DNA of 64,000 nucleotides from Acidobacteriota bacterium. GTDB lineage: Bacteria; Acidobacteriota; Blastocatellia; Pyrinomonadales; Pyrinomonadaceae. The notes beneath the pieces were generated by a model, which did no database searches, was not told the DNA's origin, and saw nothing but the letters and a program-made list of their open reading frames with translations. A program made the position numbers and the translations under genes. Below, in pieces: positions 55,025-64,000 of this stretch. Location of the stretch: positions 2,170,001 through 2,234,000 of the forward strand of contig JADJOS010000001.1 of assembly GCA_016713675.1 (NCBI GenBank). The letters run 5' to 3'. Position 1 is the first letter of the stretch. The number at the start of each line of letters is the position of its first letter.

Positions 55025-57040
55025 TTACTTGCGCAGCTGTTGAATTTCTTTCACGGATCGCGGGTTTTCGAGTGCCGAGAGGTCGCCCGGATCTTCGCCG
55101 AGGTAAGCCGAGCGGATCACGCGCCGCATTACCTTGGCATTTCGCGTCTTTGGCAGAGCCGAAACGAAATGGATCTTTGATGGAGCAAGCGGTTTGCCCA
55201 TGTCTTTGGCGACTAGAGCCTTTAGCTCAATTTCGAATTTCGAATTTCGAATTTCGAATGTCGGATCTTCATTTTCCGTCGATTCGATATTCGATATTCT
55301 GTATTCATCATTTTGCACTACGAATGCTACCATCGCGGTGCCTTTTACTTCGTCGGGGACGCCGATGACGGCGGCTTCGGTGACGAGCGAATGAGCGACC
55401 AATAAACTTTCGACCTCGGCGGGGCCGACGCGTTTTCCCGCGACCTTTAGCGTGTCGTCGCTGCGGCCGAGGATGAACCAGTGGTTGTCCTTGTCCCGCA
55501 TCGCAAAATCGCCGTGGACCCAAATATCTTTGAAACGCCGCCAATACGTGTCGAGATAGCGTTCTTTCTCCTGCCAAAATCCGCGTGCCATGCCGATCCA
55601 GGGTTGTTTGATGACGAGTTCGCCGACCTTTCCTGGGCCGACGGAATTGCCTTCGTCATCGAGAATATCGACGTCCATCCCCGGACACGGAGCGGGGAAC
55701 GAGCACGGCTTGAGCGGCAGGAGCGGGTTGCCCATCACGATGCCGCCGGAGATCTCGGTGCCGCCGCTGTAGTTGATGATCGGGAGTTTGCTGTCGCCGA
55801 CCTTTTCGAAAAGCCACCACCACGGAGCCGGATTCCACGGCTCGCCGGTCGAGGCAAATGCACGCAGGGAACTTAGATCGTGCTTCTTTGGAAGTTCGTC
55901 GCCGCAGTTCGACAATGCCCTTATCAACGTCGGTGAAATGCCAAGTATTTCCACCTTGTGTTTGGCACAAAACTCCCACATTCGGTCGGGCTCCGGATAG
56001 TCAGGTGCCCCGTCGTAAATACAGATCGTCGCACCGTTTATCAACGCCCCGTAGATCAGCCACGGCCCCATCATCCAGCCGATGTCGGTGTACCACGATA
56101 TCCGCGTGTCCTTACCGACGTCCGTCCCAAACGCCATATCCTGAGCCGCCTTGATCGGAAAACTCGCATGGGTATGAGCAATGCCCTTCGGCTTGCCGGT
56201 CGTGCCGGAGGTGTAGAGGATAATAAGCGGATCTTCGGCGGAGGTTGGTTCGAGTGGTCGTGTCTCGAAATTTTCGCCCAAGGTAATTAAGTCATCGAAC
56301 TCTATGAATTTATCGGACGGAAATGGACACGTAAGTTGGATCGTCCGATTGCAAACAAGGACATGTTTGATGGTGGAGCAAAGCGACACGGCCTCGACAG
56401 CAACGTCCAACGCGTTGAAAACTTTGCCCCGCCTCATAAAACCATCACAAGTGATGAGGCCAACCGCTTTCACCGCATTGAGCCGGCTCGCTATCGCTTC
56501 GACACCATAACCCGAAAATACCGGAACCGCAATACAGCCGATTCGACCGATGGCGAGAAGAGAAGTGACTGTCTCGAGCATCATCGGCAAGTGGACACCG
56601 ATCGCATCACCTTTTACAAAGCCGAGGGCTCTCAACCCAGAAGCGATTTCTTCAACTTCCTCCAGAAGTACTTCGTAACTTGTAGAAAGCGGTCGTCCAC
56701 TTTCGTCGTCGGAAATAACCGCGGGATGGTCTTTCATCTCGTCTGTCTGCCAGCGATCGAGGCACATTTCGGTAATGTTTAGGCCGCCGCCTTGGCACCA
56801 TTTTGGGAATTCGATTCCGTCTGAAGTGTCGAGCAGCTTTTCGTATGGCGGATCGAATTTTATGTCGAGAAAACGCAAAACCTCGGCGGTGAACATCTCG
56901 ACATCGTTGATCGAATACGCATAAAGTTCGTCCCACGTCGTCACGCCGACTTGCTTCATGAACTTTGTAAGCTGCGCCCGTTCGATTACGTCGGGCGTCG
57001 GTGTCCAGGCGATAGGCTGATCTTCGAGAATATTTTGCAT
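55025..57040 (-). CDS. Acyl-CoA synthetase of the acetyl/acetoacetyl-CoA synthetase type
   Basis: A 671-residue AMP-forming ligase. The P-loop [11 protein letters not shown] is at 276-286, the hinge-region YSGGTEI at 424-430, the [20 protein letters not shown] block at 525-544, and the catalytic Lys K636 in [10 protein letters not shown]. An N-terminal extension of about 90 residues and the ACS-like C-terminal domain fit acetyl- or acetoacetyl-CoA synthetases; the exact acid is not decided. Residues 577-604 are an in-frame insertion encoded by 55229-55312, replacing a short linker with a repeat-derived peptide (EIRNSKFEI). It shares a minus-strand operon with the GT-C gene (2-bp gap). Confidence 0.88.
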   Translation of the reverse strand: MQNILEDQPIAWTPTPDVIERAQLTKFMKQVGVTTWDELYAYSINDVEMFTAEVLRFLDIKFDPPYEKLLDTSDGIEFPKWCQGGGLNITEMCLDRWQTDEMKDHPAVISDDESGRPLSTSYEVLLEEVEEIASGLRALGFVKGDAIGVHLPMMLETVTSLLAIGRIGCIAVPVFSGYGVEAIASRLNAVKAVGLITCDGFMRRGKVFNALDVAVEAVSLCSTIKHVLVCNRTIQLTCPFPSDKFIEFDDLITLGENFETRPLEPTSAEDPLIILYTSGTTGKPKGIAHTHASFPIKAAQDMAFGTDVGKDTRISWYTDIGWMMGPWLIYGALINGATICIYDGAPDYPEPDRMWEFCAKHKVEILGISPTLIRALSNCGDELPKKHDLSSLRAFASTGEPWNPAPWWWLFEKVGDSKLPIINYSGGTEISGGIVMGNPLLPLKPCSFPAPCPGMDVDILDDEGNSVGPGKVGELVIKQPWIGMARGFWQEKERYLDTYWRRFKDIWVHGDFAMRDKDNHWFILGRSDDTLKVAGKRVGPAEVESLLVAHSLVTEAAVIGVPDEVKGTAMVAFVVQNDEYRISNIESTENEDPTFEIRNSKFEIELKALVAKDMGKPLAPSKIHFVSALPKTRNAKVMRRVIRSAYLGEDPGDLSALENPRSVKEIQQLRK
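55229..55312. repeat. Dispersed repeat inserted in frame in the acyl-CoA synthetase gene
   Basis: Positions 55229-55256 are four copies of the 7-bp unit aatttcg, followed by an AT-rich stretch with further near repeats (cgatattcgatattctgtat). The DNA resembles a widespread intergenic repeat whose other-strand translation reads '[11 protein letters not shown]'. Here it is translated as residues 577-604 of the ligase and does not break the frame. Confidence 0.75.
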
Positions 57041-57042
57041 TA

Positions 57043-58629
57043 CTAAGGTTCGAGGCCGATGCCCTTTCGCTGCCAGATCTCGATCGAGGGTTTGTCGGTA
57101 CGGTCTGTCATGTCGACGGGCACATACGTTTCCAAAATGTAGTTCGAGAGCGGCCCGAGATTGTCGCCTTTTTGGCGTTCGGCGTCGGGTTTGTTATTTT
57201 TACTGCTCCATAGAATATAGCGCGGACGCGTAGTTTCGAGGTCATTGACCGCAGCGGAAACTTGCTCTGGCCGCGTGTATTCTGACGGAACGAACTGCGA
57301 AAAACGCGATGCGTTTCGCAGATCGAGCATGAAATAAACATAAGGGAAAGGTGTCTCGAATACAAAATCGCCGGGCTTAGTGTGTTCGTTCAGGAATGAG
57401 TAGCGTTCCATCGCATCGCTTTGGGCGTAGATCACGGTGCCGCGAGCCGTCGTGAGCTCTTTGTAATCAGCACGACGCTGAACCTTGATTACAAAGAAAA
57501 CCGATACCGCGATCAAGCACAAACATGCCGCGCGGACGAGTAGTAACTGATACCGTTTGAGTACGCCGGAAAAGTCCACCAGCCAAAACATCAGCACAAG
57601 TGACGGTATGGCGATAGGGAAATAGCGAACCTGACTCGGGGCGGTCGTCGAGAGAACGAGAAACAGCCCAAGGATCGCGACCAGCATTGGAACCCGCCAA
57701 AATTCCCAGTCGTGCTGTTTTCGGTAATGCAGAAACACGGCGAAGAATGTAATCAATGCGAGCGGGACGCCGAAAGCGTAAAACAGCGCAGGCACAAATT
57801 CGAGCGTCATCGCTTCGGAACTGAACGCGTATCTAAGGTGCCGAAGGAAGACGCCGGGGTTGTTCGACGGATCGTAGTGATAATATTTCGAAGGATATTC
57901 GAGCGTCGAAGCGAGAAAGTTGCCGAGGCCGACCGTCACGATGAAATATGAGCAAAGGGCGGCGAGTGTTAACCCAAACGACGTGCCAATGATCGCGACA
58001 TCCTTTACCGTTTTCTTGAACGACGCAGAACGAGAATAATTATCGACGGCGACAAAGACGACCATCGCGGCCGCAGCGACGAGGCCGCGTTGCTGGGTGA
58101 AAAATGCAGATGCCGCACACAATGATCCGGCGATCGCAAGGAAGATCGGTGTTCGTGCCTTAAGCAGCAGAAGCAACGCCGCCCAAACAAATATCGGGCT
58201 TAGCGACCGGTGCGAACCGTCAAGACCGAACCACCGCAGCCCCAAAAAAGCGAACAGCATCGGCGGCATATAAGCGAGCGGGCCGTCGATCAGGCGCTTT
58301 GAAATGCGCAGGGCGAACCAGAATGTGAGCGACCAAGCCGCGATGATAGCAGAATTCAGCAGCCAATACTTGACCCCAAATATCGCGAACAGCACCAAAT
58401 AGAACACTTGCCCGCCCGGGAAAGAGAACTGGAAAAAGTCGGCATATAAACGCTCGCCGCCCAACATCCTGGCGGCATTGTCGAGAAATATGAGATGGTC
58501 GTCCTCGAGATAGAATGGAGCGAACGGTAGTTTGAAAAGCAGCAGATACAGAAACACGGCTACCATTGAAACGGCCGCAACGTCTGTAAGCGTAATTTTA
58601 TGTTTGGTAGTAATTGTATCTCCAGCCAT
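57043..58629 (-). CDS. GT-C family polytopic glycosyltransferase-like protein
   Basis: A 528-residue protein with about eleven transmembrane helices. The acidic motif E42-D43-D44 (YLEDDHL) is in the first external loop, as in GT-C enzymes that use polyprenyl-phosphate sugars (ArnT/PMT/DUF2029-like). A soluble external region of about 120 residues forms the C-terminus (from about 395), ending in [13 protein letters not shown]. The acceptor is unknown; protein, lipid A or capsule sugars are all possible. The stop is 2 bp before the acyl-CoA synthetase start, so the products may be coupled. The gene is divergent from the SDR gene with a 124-bp control region. Confidence 0.72.
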   Translation of the reverse strand: MAGDTITTKHKITLTDVAAVSMVAVFLYLLLFKLPFAPFYLEDDHLIFLDNAARMLGGERLYADFFQFSFPGGQVFYLVLFAIFGVKYWLLNSAIIAAWSLTFWFALRISKRLIDGPLAYMPPMLFAFLGLRWFGLDGSHRSLSPIFVWAALLLLLKARTPIFLAIAGSLCAASAFFTQQRGLVAAAAMVVFVAVDNYSRSASFKKTVKDVAIIGTSFGLTLAALCSYFIVTVGLGNFLASTLEYPSKYYHYDPSNNPGVFLRHLRYAFSSEAMTLEFVPALFYAFGVPLALITFFAVFLHYRKQHDWEFWRVPMLVAILGLFLVLSTTAPSQVRYFPIAIPSLVLMFWLVDFSGVLKRYQLLLVRAACLCLIAVSVFFVIKVQRRADYKELTTARGTVIYAQSDAMERYSFLNEHTKPGDFVFETPFPYVYFMLDLRNASRFSQFVPSEYTRPEQVSAAVNDLETTRPRYILWSSKNNKPDAERQKGDNLGPLSNYILETYVPVDMTDRTDKPSIEIWQRKGIGLEP

Positions 58630-58753
58630 CGCAAAACTCGCGCGATTTGCAATCTGCCAATTCCGCAGATAAATTCATACACAAACAATAGCCGGAGAAT
58701 TTCATCTTAAAGCGGGGATTAATATCGAACTTTGCATCTGAGATTTCACCTAT

Positions 58754-59542
58754 ATGAGCCAGGTAGATTCGACAATTCAGCTTCCTAATAACCTTTTTGC
58801 CGGTAAAACAGCGATCGTGACAGGCGCTTCGCGAGGCGTTGGACGTGCGACGGCCCTACGGCTAGCAGAGGCCGGGGCAAATGTTGTGGTCAATTATTTG
58901 AGCAACGACGCCGAGGCTTTTGAGACGGTCGAGATGTGCAAGAAAAAAGGCGTAGGTGCGATCTCGGTCAGGGCAGACGTTTCGGAGTTTTCAGGTGCTC
59001 AGGAGATCGCCAAGCAAACGCTCGAGAGCTTTGGACGCATCGATCTCCTCGTTTGCAATGCCGGGGTCTGGGATGGTGCCGCGATCGAGGACATGTCCGA
59101 AGAGCTTTGGAACAAGGTCATCAACACCAACCTAAAATCGGCCTGGGCGATGACAAAGGCGTGCGTTCCGGCGATGAAAAAGCAACCATCCGCGGCGATC
59201 GTGATGGTCTCATCGACCGCCGGACAACGCGGTGAGGCTGGCTATTCGAATTATGCCGCGTCAAAGGGCGGCCAGATATCGTTTACAAAGGCCCTCGCGA
59301 GTGAACTTTGCCCAAAGATCCGCGTCAACGCGGTCGCTCCCGGCTGGATCGAGACCGCGATGGTTCGGCCCGTTTTTGAAGACAAAGTTTACGAACAAAG
59401 CGTAATCGATTCGATACCGCTAAAACGCATCGCGACGACCGATGACATCGCTCTTTCGATCTGTTTTTTGCTTTCCGATTGGTCGCGGCACATCACAGGC
59501 GAAATTCTAAACATCAACGGCGGTGCTGTTCTTTGCGGCTAG
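58754..59542 (+). CDS. Classical SDR oxidoreductase (FabG-like)
   Basis: A 262-residue classical short-chain dehydrogenase. The cofactor loop TGASRGVG is at 23-30, NAG at 102-104, catalytic Ser near 154 (MVSSTAG), and YxxxK Y167/K171 (NYAASKGG). An ALASE-like helix and a C-terminal SWRHITGEILNINGG-type end (DWSRHITGEILNINGG) match 3-oxoacyl-ACP reductases and related enzymes. Which carbonyl it reduces is not determined; FabG-like ketoreductases occur in many pathways. No other fatty acid synthesis gene is adjacent. The cysteine-synthase-family gene follows after 84 bp. Confidence 0.85.
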   Translation: MSQVDSTIQLPNNLFAGKTAIVTGASRGVGRATALRLAEAGANVVVNYLSNDAEAFETVEMCKKKGVGAISVRADVSEFSGAQEIAKQTLESFGRIDLLVCNAGVWDGAAIEDMSEELWNKVINTNLKSAWAMTKACVPAMKKQPSAAIVMVSSTAGQRGEAGYSNYAASKGGQISFTKALASELCPKIRVNAVAPGWIETAMVRPVFEDKVYEQSVIDSIPLKRIATTDDIALSICFLLSDWSRHITGEILNINGGAVLCG

Positions 59543-59626
59543 ATCGCAAATTGTGACATTTAGCACAGAGAAGGCTGTCGCGGCGTGATATGCAGTTATT
59601 ACGAGCATTTTTGTGCGAGTAACCAT

Positions 59627-60703
59627 ATGAATACCTCAAGCCTTGCCGAATATCAAAATCATTTCAGTGCCGTCCCGTCGAGTTCGAGCTATGTCGAAAA
59701 TCTGATCGGCAATACGCCGCTTCTCGCCGTCCATTTCCACTACAAAGGCAAACGCCGGACGATCTTTGCCAAGGCCGAACACCTTAATCTGACGGGGAGC
59801 ATCAAGGACCGAATGGCCCTACACATCATCTGCTCAGCCTACCGCGACGAACAGATCCGCAAAGGCGACATCATCGCCGAGGCGACGAGCGGCAATACGG
59901 GTATTTCCTTCGCGGCGATCGGCCATGCATTCGGCAATCCGGTGCATGTTTTTATGCCTGATTGGATGAGCAAAGAGCGGATCTCGCTGATCAAGAGCTA
60001 CGGAGCGGACGTAACGCTCGTCAGCCACGAACAGGGCGGATTTGTAGGCAGCATCGAGCTTGCGGATGCATTCAAATACGAACATCGACGAGTTTTCCTG
60101 CCGCATCAATTCTCAAATCTTTCGAACGCTGAGGCTCATTACCTGACGACCGGGCCCGAGATCTGGGCACAGTTGAAGAAGGTCGGCTTTGAGCCGGATG
60201 CGTTCGTCGCAGGCGTCGGAACCGGCGGAACGATAATGGGCACGGCCGCTTTCCTTCGCGAAAAGAACCCTGACATCAAAATGCACCCGCTCGAGCCCGC
60301 CGAATCACCGACGTTAACGGTCGGCCACAATGTCGGCAGCCACCGCATTCAGGGCATCTCCGACGAATTTATCCCCGCGATCTGCGATCTGCCAAAGCTC
60401 GATGAGATCATAACCGTTTCCGACGGCGATTCGATCTTAATGGCACAAAAGCTGGCGGCCGATCTCGGTTTGGCGGTCGGCATTTCGTCAGGTGCGAACT
60501 TCCTCGGTGCCCTGATGGCCCTCGAAAAGCTCGGCGCTGACGCGATAGTCGCGACCGTTTTTTCCGACGACAACAAAAAATACCTGAGCACCGATTTGGT
60601 TCGCGAAGAGCCCGTGAAAGACGGCTATCTGACGCCCGACATTGAGTTGTTCGGATATCAGACGATCGGCCGTGTCGGCCAAGCTGAGGTTGTCGCCTTT
60701 TAA
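59627..60703 (+). CDS. Cysteine synthase-family PLP enzyme
   Basis: From the ATG at 59627 the protein has 358 residues and belongs to the fold-type II beta-family of PLP enzymes. Signature positions are the Schiff-base lysine K60 in [10 protein letters not shown], the phosphate-substrate loop TSGNTG (87-92), the GTGGTIMG glycine loop, and the [11 protein letters not shown] segment. It resembles CysK/CBS-like enzymes that join sulfide (or another nucleophile) to an activated serine, but it is about 45 residues longer than CysK, with an extra C-terminal segment ([22 protein letters not shown]). A GTG at 59585 in the same frame would add 14 residues and is less likely. Substrate assignment is open. 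Confidence 0.85.
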   Translation: MNTSSLAEYQNHFSAVPSSSSYVENLIGNTPLLAVHFHYKGKRRTIFAKAEHLNLTGSIKDRMALHIICSAYRDEQIRKGDIIAEATSGNTGISFAAIGHAFGNPVHVFMPDWMSKERISLIKSYGADVTLVSHEQGGFVGSIELADAFKYEHRRVFLPHQFSNLSNAEAHYLTTGPEIWAQLKKVGFEPDAFVAGVGTGGTIMGTAAFLREKNPDIKMHPLEPAESPTLTVGHNVGSHRIQGISDEFIPAICDLPKLDEIITVSDGDSILMAQKLAADLGLAVGISSGANFLGALMALEKLGADAIVATVFSDDNKKYLSTDLVREEPVKDGYLTPDIELFGYQTIGRVGQAEVVAF

Positions 60704-60790
60704 GGTCGCAAATGCTTTTTTCTCGGTTGCGAAAGCGAAACGGCCGAATCTATCGTAGAATATTTCTTAGCTGGATTAGATTCATTCGAT

Positions 60791-62176
60791 TTGAACGCAT
60801 TGAGCAGCCAAGGCCCAACAGTAATGAAATTCGGCGGTACGTCGGTCGGCGACGTGGCTGCCTTTGAGCGCGTTTTTCATATCGTTTCCACGCAGATAGC
60901 ACGACATCCGGTCGTAGTCGTTTCGGCGATGACGAAGGTGACGGATGCTCTGCTTTCTGCATTCGAGGTAGCAAAGAAAGGCGATTTCGCCGAAGCAATC
61001 GCCACGCTCGAACCGCATTTTGACCGCCACGTCGAGGTTTCCAGGCAATTCATCCCTGACGGAACTCCGAATGCATTTAACGGCGAGTTGGAATTCGCCC
61101 GCGGCGAGCTTGCTGATCTGCTGATCCGCGTTTCCCGGCGTTCGCTGCCGCTGTCAATGCTCAAGGACGCGATCGTTTCGTACGGCGAACAGCTTTCGTC
61201 GCGGCTGTTGGCGGAGGTTTTGAAAGCCAAGGGTCTGAACACGAGGCAGGTCGATGCACGCCGTTTGATCGTCACCGACGACGAATACGGTGCCGCTCAA
61301 CCGCTGATCGACGAGACCAACGAGCTCGTCAGGCTCGAACTCGAACCGCTGATCGCCGCCGGCGAAGTGCCGATCATGGGCGGCTTCATCGCGGCAAATC
61401 GCGGCGGCGAAACGACCACTTTGGGTCGTGGCGGCTCGGATTATTCGGCCGCGATTGTCGCCGCTGCTTTGGGTGCGAACGAGCTACAGATCTGGACCGA
61501 CGTGACAGGCGTGATGACGTGCGACCCGCGCATTTGCGACTCGGCCAGGACGATCCCGGTCTTGAGCTACGAAGAAGCTGCGGAACTTGCCTACTTCGGT
61601 GCCAAGGTTTTGCACCCCAAAACGATCAAGCCGGCTGTGGATAATTCAATACCGGTTCGCGTTTGCAACACATTTGAACCAGACGAGATCGGCACGATGG
61701 TGCGTGCCGACAGTGCCGAGGCTCCGAACAAGATCAAATCGATCGCCCACAAGAAAAACATCACCATCTTGCGCATCTCGTCGGCTCGAATGCTCGGCAG
61801 CTACGGATTTATGAGCGCGGTGTTTCAGGTGTTCGAGCGGTTTCGAACCGTGATCGATGTCATCTCGACCTCAGAGGTTTCGATCGCCCTCACGCTCGAC
61901 AACACCGCCGAACTAGACAAGATCGTGACTGAACTCGAACGCCTTGGCGACGTCGAGGTCGATCCCGGCTACGCCGTCATCTGCGTCGTCGGCGAAGGAC
62001 TCCGAGCTTCGACCGGTTTGGCATCTAAGGTTTTCTCGACGATCAAAGACGTTAACGTTGCACTCATCTCGCATGGGGCCTCGAGTGTGAACCTGACATT
62101 TGTGATCAAAGAAGATGAAGTTGCGGACGTGATCAAGAAGCTGCATATGCAGTTCTTCAGTCTTATGAATAATTAG
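60791..62176 (+). CDS. lysC: Aspartokinase (LysC/ThrA type)
   Basis: Aspartokinase phosphorylates aspartate, the first step of the aspartate family (lysine, threonine, methionine, diaminopimelate). From the TTG at 60791 the protein has 461 residues, with PTVMKFGGTSVGD (9-21), SYGEQLSSRLLAEVL and GRGGSDYSAAI in the kinase core, and C-terminal ACT domains (about 320-461) for feedback regulation. The ATG at 60824 would start at MKFGG and drop two residues of the first beta strand, and it is preceded by AAGG; both are possible, but the longer form keeps the usual strand. The M20 and dapB genes follow in the same direction, so feedback control by lysine is likely. Confidence 0.93.
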   Translation: MNALSSQGPTVMKFGGTSVGDVAAFERVFHIVSTQIARHPVVVVSAMTKVTDALLSAFEVAKKGDFAEAIATLEPHFDRHVEVSRQFIPDGTPNAFNGELEFARGELADLLIRVSRRSLPLSMLKDAIVSYGEQLSSRLLAEVLKAKGLNTRQVDARRLIVTDDEYGAAQPLIDETNELVRLELEPLIAAGEVPIMGGFIAANRGGETTTLGRGGSDYSAAIVAAALGANELQIWTDVTGVMTCDPRICDSARTIPVLSYEEAAELAYFGAKVLHPKTIKPAVDNSIPVRVCNTFEPDEIGTMVRADSAEAPNKIKSIAHKKNITILRISSARMLGSYGFMSAVFQVFERFRTVIDVISTSEVSIALTLDNTAELDKIVTELERLGDVEVDPGYAVICVVGEGLRASTGLASKVFSTIKDVNVALISHGASSVNLTFVIKEDEVADVIKKLHMQFFSLMNN

Positions 62177-62213
62177 TAATTCGTAATTACACAATAGGTT
62201 TGAAGAAAAGAAC

Positions 62214-63218
62214 ATGATGGAGCTGTTTCAACTAACAAAACAACTGATGTCGATCCCGTCCATTTCCGGCGATGAGGAAGCTGTTGGATTTTGGCTGCGT
62301 GATCATCTCGAGTCGCTCGGGTGGACAGTAGAGTTACAAAAAGTCACCGACACTCAAAACAACATCATCGCCTATTTGAACGACACGCCTCGCGTTTGGC
62401 TTTCGACGCATATGGATACGGTGCCGCCGTTTATTGCTCCGGCGGAGGACGACGAGAAGATATATGGCCGCGGTTCGTGCGACGCGAAGGGCATAATTGC
62501 AGCGCAGATCACGGCCGCCGAATTGCTGCGTCGAGATGGGATCGAGGATATCGGATTGCTCTACACGGTCGAGGAAGAACGTGCGTCGACCGGAGCGAAG
62601 GTCGCGAATGACCATCCTTTGGCGGCGAAGTGCGAGTATCTGATCAACGGCGAACCGACCGACAACGACCTCGCGATAGGTTCAAAGGGAGCGTTTCGGG
62701 CAAAAATAAAGACAAGCGGCAAAGCCGCGCATTCGGCCTATCCTGAGATGGGCGATTCCGCGATCGAAAAGTTGCTGGATATACTTGAGGACGTTCGGCA
62801 TACGAAATTTCCAAACGACGAGTTCTTTGGCGAGACGACGGTCAATCTCGCAACGCTCGACGGCGGCATCGCTCTTAACGTCATTCCGCCGCACGCGGAA
62901 TGTGGAATTCTCATTCGCCTAACGACACCGATGGAACCGATCCGCGACGCCCTCGAAAATCTCATCCGCGATCGTGGCGAACTCGAGATCATGTCTTACA
63001 GCCTGCCGGTCAAAATGCTGGCGGTCGATGGATTCAAACAAAAGGTCGTGCGTTTCACCACCGACATCCCGCACCTGGGCATATGGGGTCAGCCGCTCTT
63101 GCTCGGGCCTGGGTCGATACTTGTGGCTCACACGAAAGACGAGTTCGTGTTAAAAAAAGACCTCGAAACGGCGGTCGAATTGTACGTGGCGTTGGTGAAA
63201 AGACTTTTGACCGCATAG
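62214..63218 (+). CDS. M20 metallopeptidase, probable N-acyl-amino-acid (DapE/ArgE-like) deacylase
   Basis: A 334-residue M20 hydrolase with the dinuclear zinc set H66 and D68 (THMD), bridging D90 (GSCDAKG) and the catalytic acid/ligand pair E120-E121 (TVEEERAS). A dimerisation or lid domain of about 110 residues is inserted (about 150-260). Family members deacylate succinyl-diaminopimelate, acetylornithine or [LysW]-lysine. Its place between the aspartokinase and dapB genes makes a succinyl-DAP desuccinylase (DapE) role most likely. It appears shorter than E. coli DapE (about 375 residues), so an ArgE/LysK-like function is the alternative. The start could be the first or second ATG (62214 or 62217). 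Confidence 0.85.
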   Translation: MMELFQLTKQLMSIPSISGDEEAVGFWLRDHLESLGWTVELQKVTDTQNNIIAYLNDTPRVWLSTHMDTVPPFIAPAEDDEKIYGRGSCDAKGIIAAQITAAELLRRDGIEDIGLLYTVEEERASTGAKVANDHPLAAKCEYLINGEPTDNDLAIGSKGAFRAKIKTSGKAAHSAYPEMGDSAIEKLLDILEDVRHTKFPNDEFFGETTVNLATLDGGIALNVIPPHAECGILIRLTTPMEPIRDALENLIRDRGELEIMSYSLPVKMLAVDGFKQKVVRFTTDIPHLGIWGQPLLLGPGSILVAHTKDEFVLKKDLETAVELYVALVKRLLTA

Positions 63219-63247
63219 TGACATGTTCGCGAGGAAGTAAAAAGGAA

Positions 63248-63343
63248 TTAACCGCAGATGGACGCAGATAAACGCCGATATATGAAACCGTTGGGCATTC
63301 CTTTTTTTTCTTATCTGTGTTCATCCGCGTTCATCTGCGGTTA
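63248..63343. repeat. Dispersed 'ccgcagat' inverted-repeat element, copy 5
   Basis: The clearest copy: the left arm (ttaaccgcagatggacgcag, from 63248, ending about 63279) and the right arm (from about 63312, ending tcatctgcggttaa at 63343) are nearly complementary around a loop of about 32 nt that includes a run of eight T. It separates the M20 gene and dapB. Confidence 0.8.
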
Positions 63344-63377
63344 AGTTTCTTCCTGATCCTTTTTCAAAACTACAGAT

Positions 63378-64000
63378 ATGAAGATTGCTTTAATAGGTTA
63401 CGGAGCGATGGGGAAGCTGATCGAGCGCGTTGCGGCTGGGCGCGGGCATGAGATCGGGGTGATCATTGATGACGAGGACGCGAATTCGTTTCCCGGCGAG
63501 GTTGCGGCAAAGTTGAAGGGCTGCGACGCGGCGATCGATTTTACGGTTGCGATGGCCGTAAGGCGAAATGTCGAGGCTTGCGTGATGGCCAGGGTTCCCG
63601 TGGTTTTGGGGACGACTGGTTGGAACGAACAGCGAGGCGAGATCGAGCATGTCGTCAGTGCCGGCAACGGAAGTTTGGTGTTCGGGGCCAATTTCTCGAT
63701 CGGCGTGAACCTGTTCTACAAGATCGCGGAGTACGCCTCTGAGGTTTTTGCTAAATTCCCCGAGTACGAGGCGTTTATCGAAGAGCAACACCATTCCCGT
63801 AAGTTAGATTCGCCCTCGGGCACTGCCCTCAAGATCAAGAGCATCGTCGAGAAGCACCTTAACAAAGATATTGCAGTCGCGGCCACGCGGGCCGGTAACA
63901 TTCCCGGCACGCACCGCGTCGGTTTCGACGGTGCGGCGGACCAGATCCTGCTCGAACACACCGCCCGCTCCCGCGAAGGCTTCGCGTCCGGTGCTGTTTT
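63378..64000 (+). CDS. dapB: 4-hydroxy-tetrahydrodipicolinate reductase, 3' end cut by window edge
   Basis: The ATG at 63378 opens a frame that stays open to the end of the window (207 residues visible, C-terminus missing). It has the NAD(P) loop GYGAMG (7-12), VLGTTGW (76-82), and the DapB hallmark HHSRKLDSPSGTA (138-150, with Ser in place of the common Ala after Asp). H138/H139 and K142 are the catalytic region. DapB reduces hydroxy-tetrahydrodipicolinate to tetrahydrodipicolinate in lysine/diaminopimelate synthesis. With the upstream aspartokinase and M20 genes it forms a DAP pathway cluster. A dispersed repeat (63248-63343) separates it from the M20 gene. Confidence 0.95.
   Translation, partial: MKIALIGYGAMGKLIERVAAGRGHEIGVIIDDEDANSFPGEVAAKLKGCDAAIDFTVAMAVRRNVEACVMARVPVVLGTTGWNEQRGEIEHVVSAGNGSLVFGANFSIGVNLFYKIAEYASEVFAKFPEYEAFIEEQHHSRKLDSPSGTALKIKSIVEKHLNKDIAVAATRAGNIPGTHRVGFDGAADQILLEHTARSREGFASGAV

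Noticed and set aside
54121..55368. Long plus-strand frame of 415 residues
   Set aside because: It lies antisense to the CHAD and acyl-CoA synthetase genes, which have clear motifs; its composition (Arg/Ser-rich) is a reverse-strand shadow and its end is translated dispersed repeat.
63248..63343. Intrinsic terminator after the M20 gene
   Set aside because: The T-run is in the loop rather than after the stem, and the element belongs to a dispersed repeat family; a terminator role is possible but unproven.

Overview
The window is about 64 kb of bacterial chromosome with moderate GC and roughly 85-90% coding density. It holds 46 genes that I can support. No rRNA, tRNA, CRISPR array, transposase or phage gene was recognised. 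Gene content points to Acidobacteriota, most plausibly class Blastocatellia (subdivision 4). The reasons are many secreted proteases and hydrolases, a multidomain ether-lipid-type enzyme, a TMTC-like TPR glycosyltransferase, and abundant intergenic 'ccgcagat/cacagag' inverted repeats. This placement is an inference, because no rRNA marker is present.

Region 1 (1-9.3 kb) carries a PilZ protein, radA with a small secreted NTF2-like gene, a PIN/TRAM membrane protein (YacL-like), ispD and ispF for isoprenoid precursors, and a nucleoside-salvage operon. That operon has pyrimidine-nucleoside phosphorylase, a BMP-type substrate-binding lipoprotein and a tandem ABC ATPase, but no permease genes.

Region 2 (9.4-18.1 kb) has an aspartate-type aminotransferase and coaD on the minus strand. 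These are followed by a plus-strand operon of a HAD-IB phosphatase, a LarA/DUF2088-like protein and a 1492-residue fusion of fatty-acyl reductase, AMP-ligase, acyl carrier and PlsC acyltransferase. The fusion resembles ElbD of the Myxococcus ether-lipid locus, and this operon is the most interesting system in the window.

Region 3 (18.2-31.4 kb) holds exported and envelope functions: M16 protease, bacterial GH47 mannosidase, an extended SDR, a six-repeat RSTIGY secreted protein, a TMTC-like glycosyltransferase, a methyltransferase, an APC permease, a beta-lactamase-fold hydrolase and an S9 peptidase.

Region 4 (31.4-33.8 kb) is a small island. Two genes of unknown function with strong Shine-Dalgarno sites lie between two 125-bp copies of a three-palindrome element, preceded by seven 21-bp tandem units that are each an interrupted palindrome.

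Region 5 (33.8-50.8 kb) carries a five-PAS GGDEF-EAL protein, a PhyH-type dioxygenase, an M19 dipeptidase split by a one-base frameshift, a secreted beta-propeller protein, secA, two unknown membrane proteins, a helicase lacking its second half, a secreted unknown protein, a methyltransferase and an AlkA-type glycosylase.

Region 6 (50.9-64 kb) carries an ICMT-like protein with a molybdopterin oxidoreductase, an operon of GT-C transferase, acyl-CoA ligase and CHAD protein, an SDR, a cysteine-synthase-family enzyme, and an aspartokinase, M20 hydrolase and dapB group (dapB cut by the window edge) that fits lysine/diaminopimelate synthesis.

Several repeat families lie between genes, and at least two sit in frame inside genes (15735-15755 and 55229-55312).
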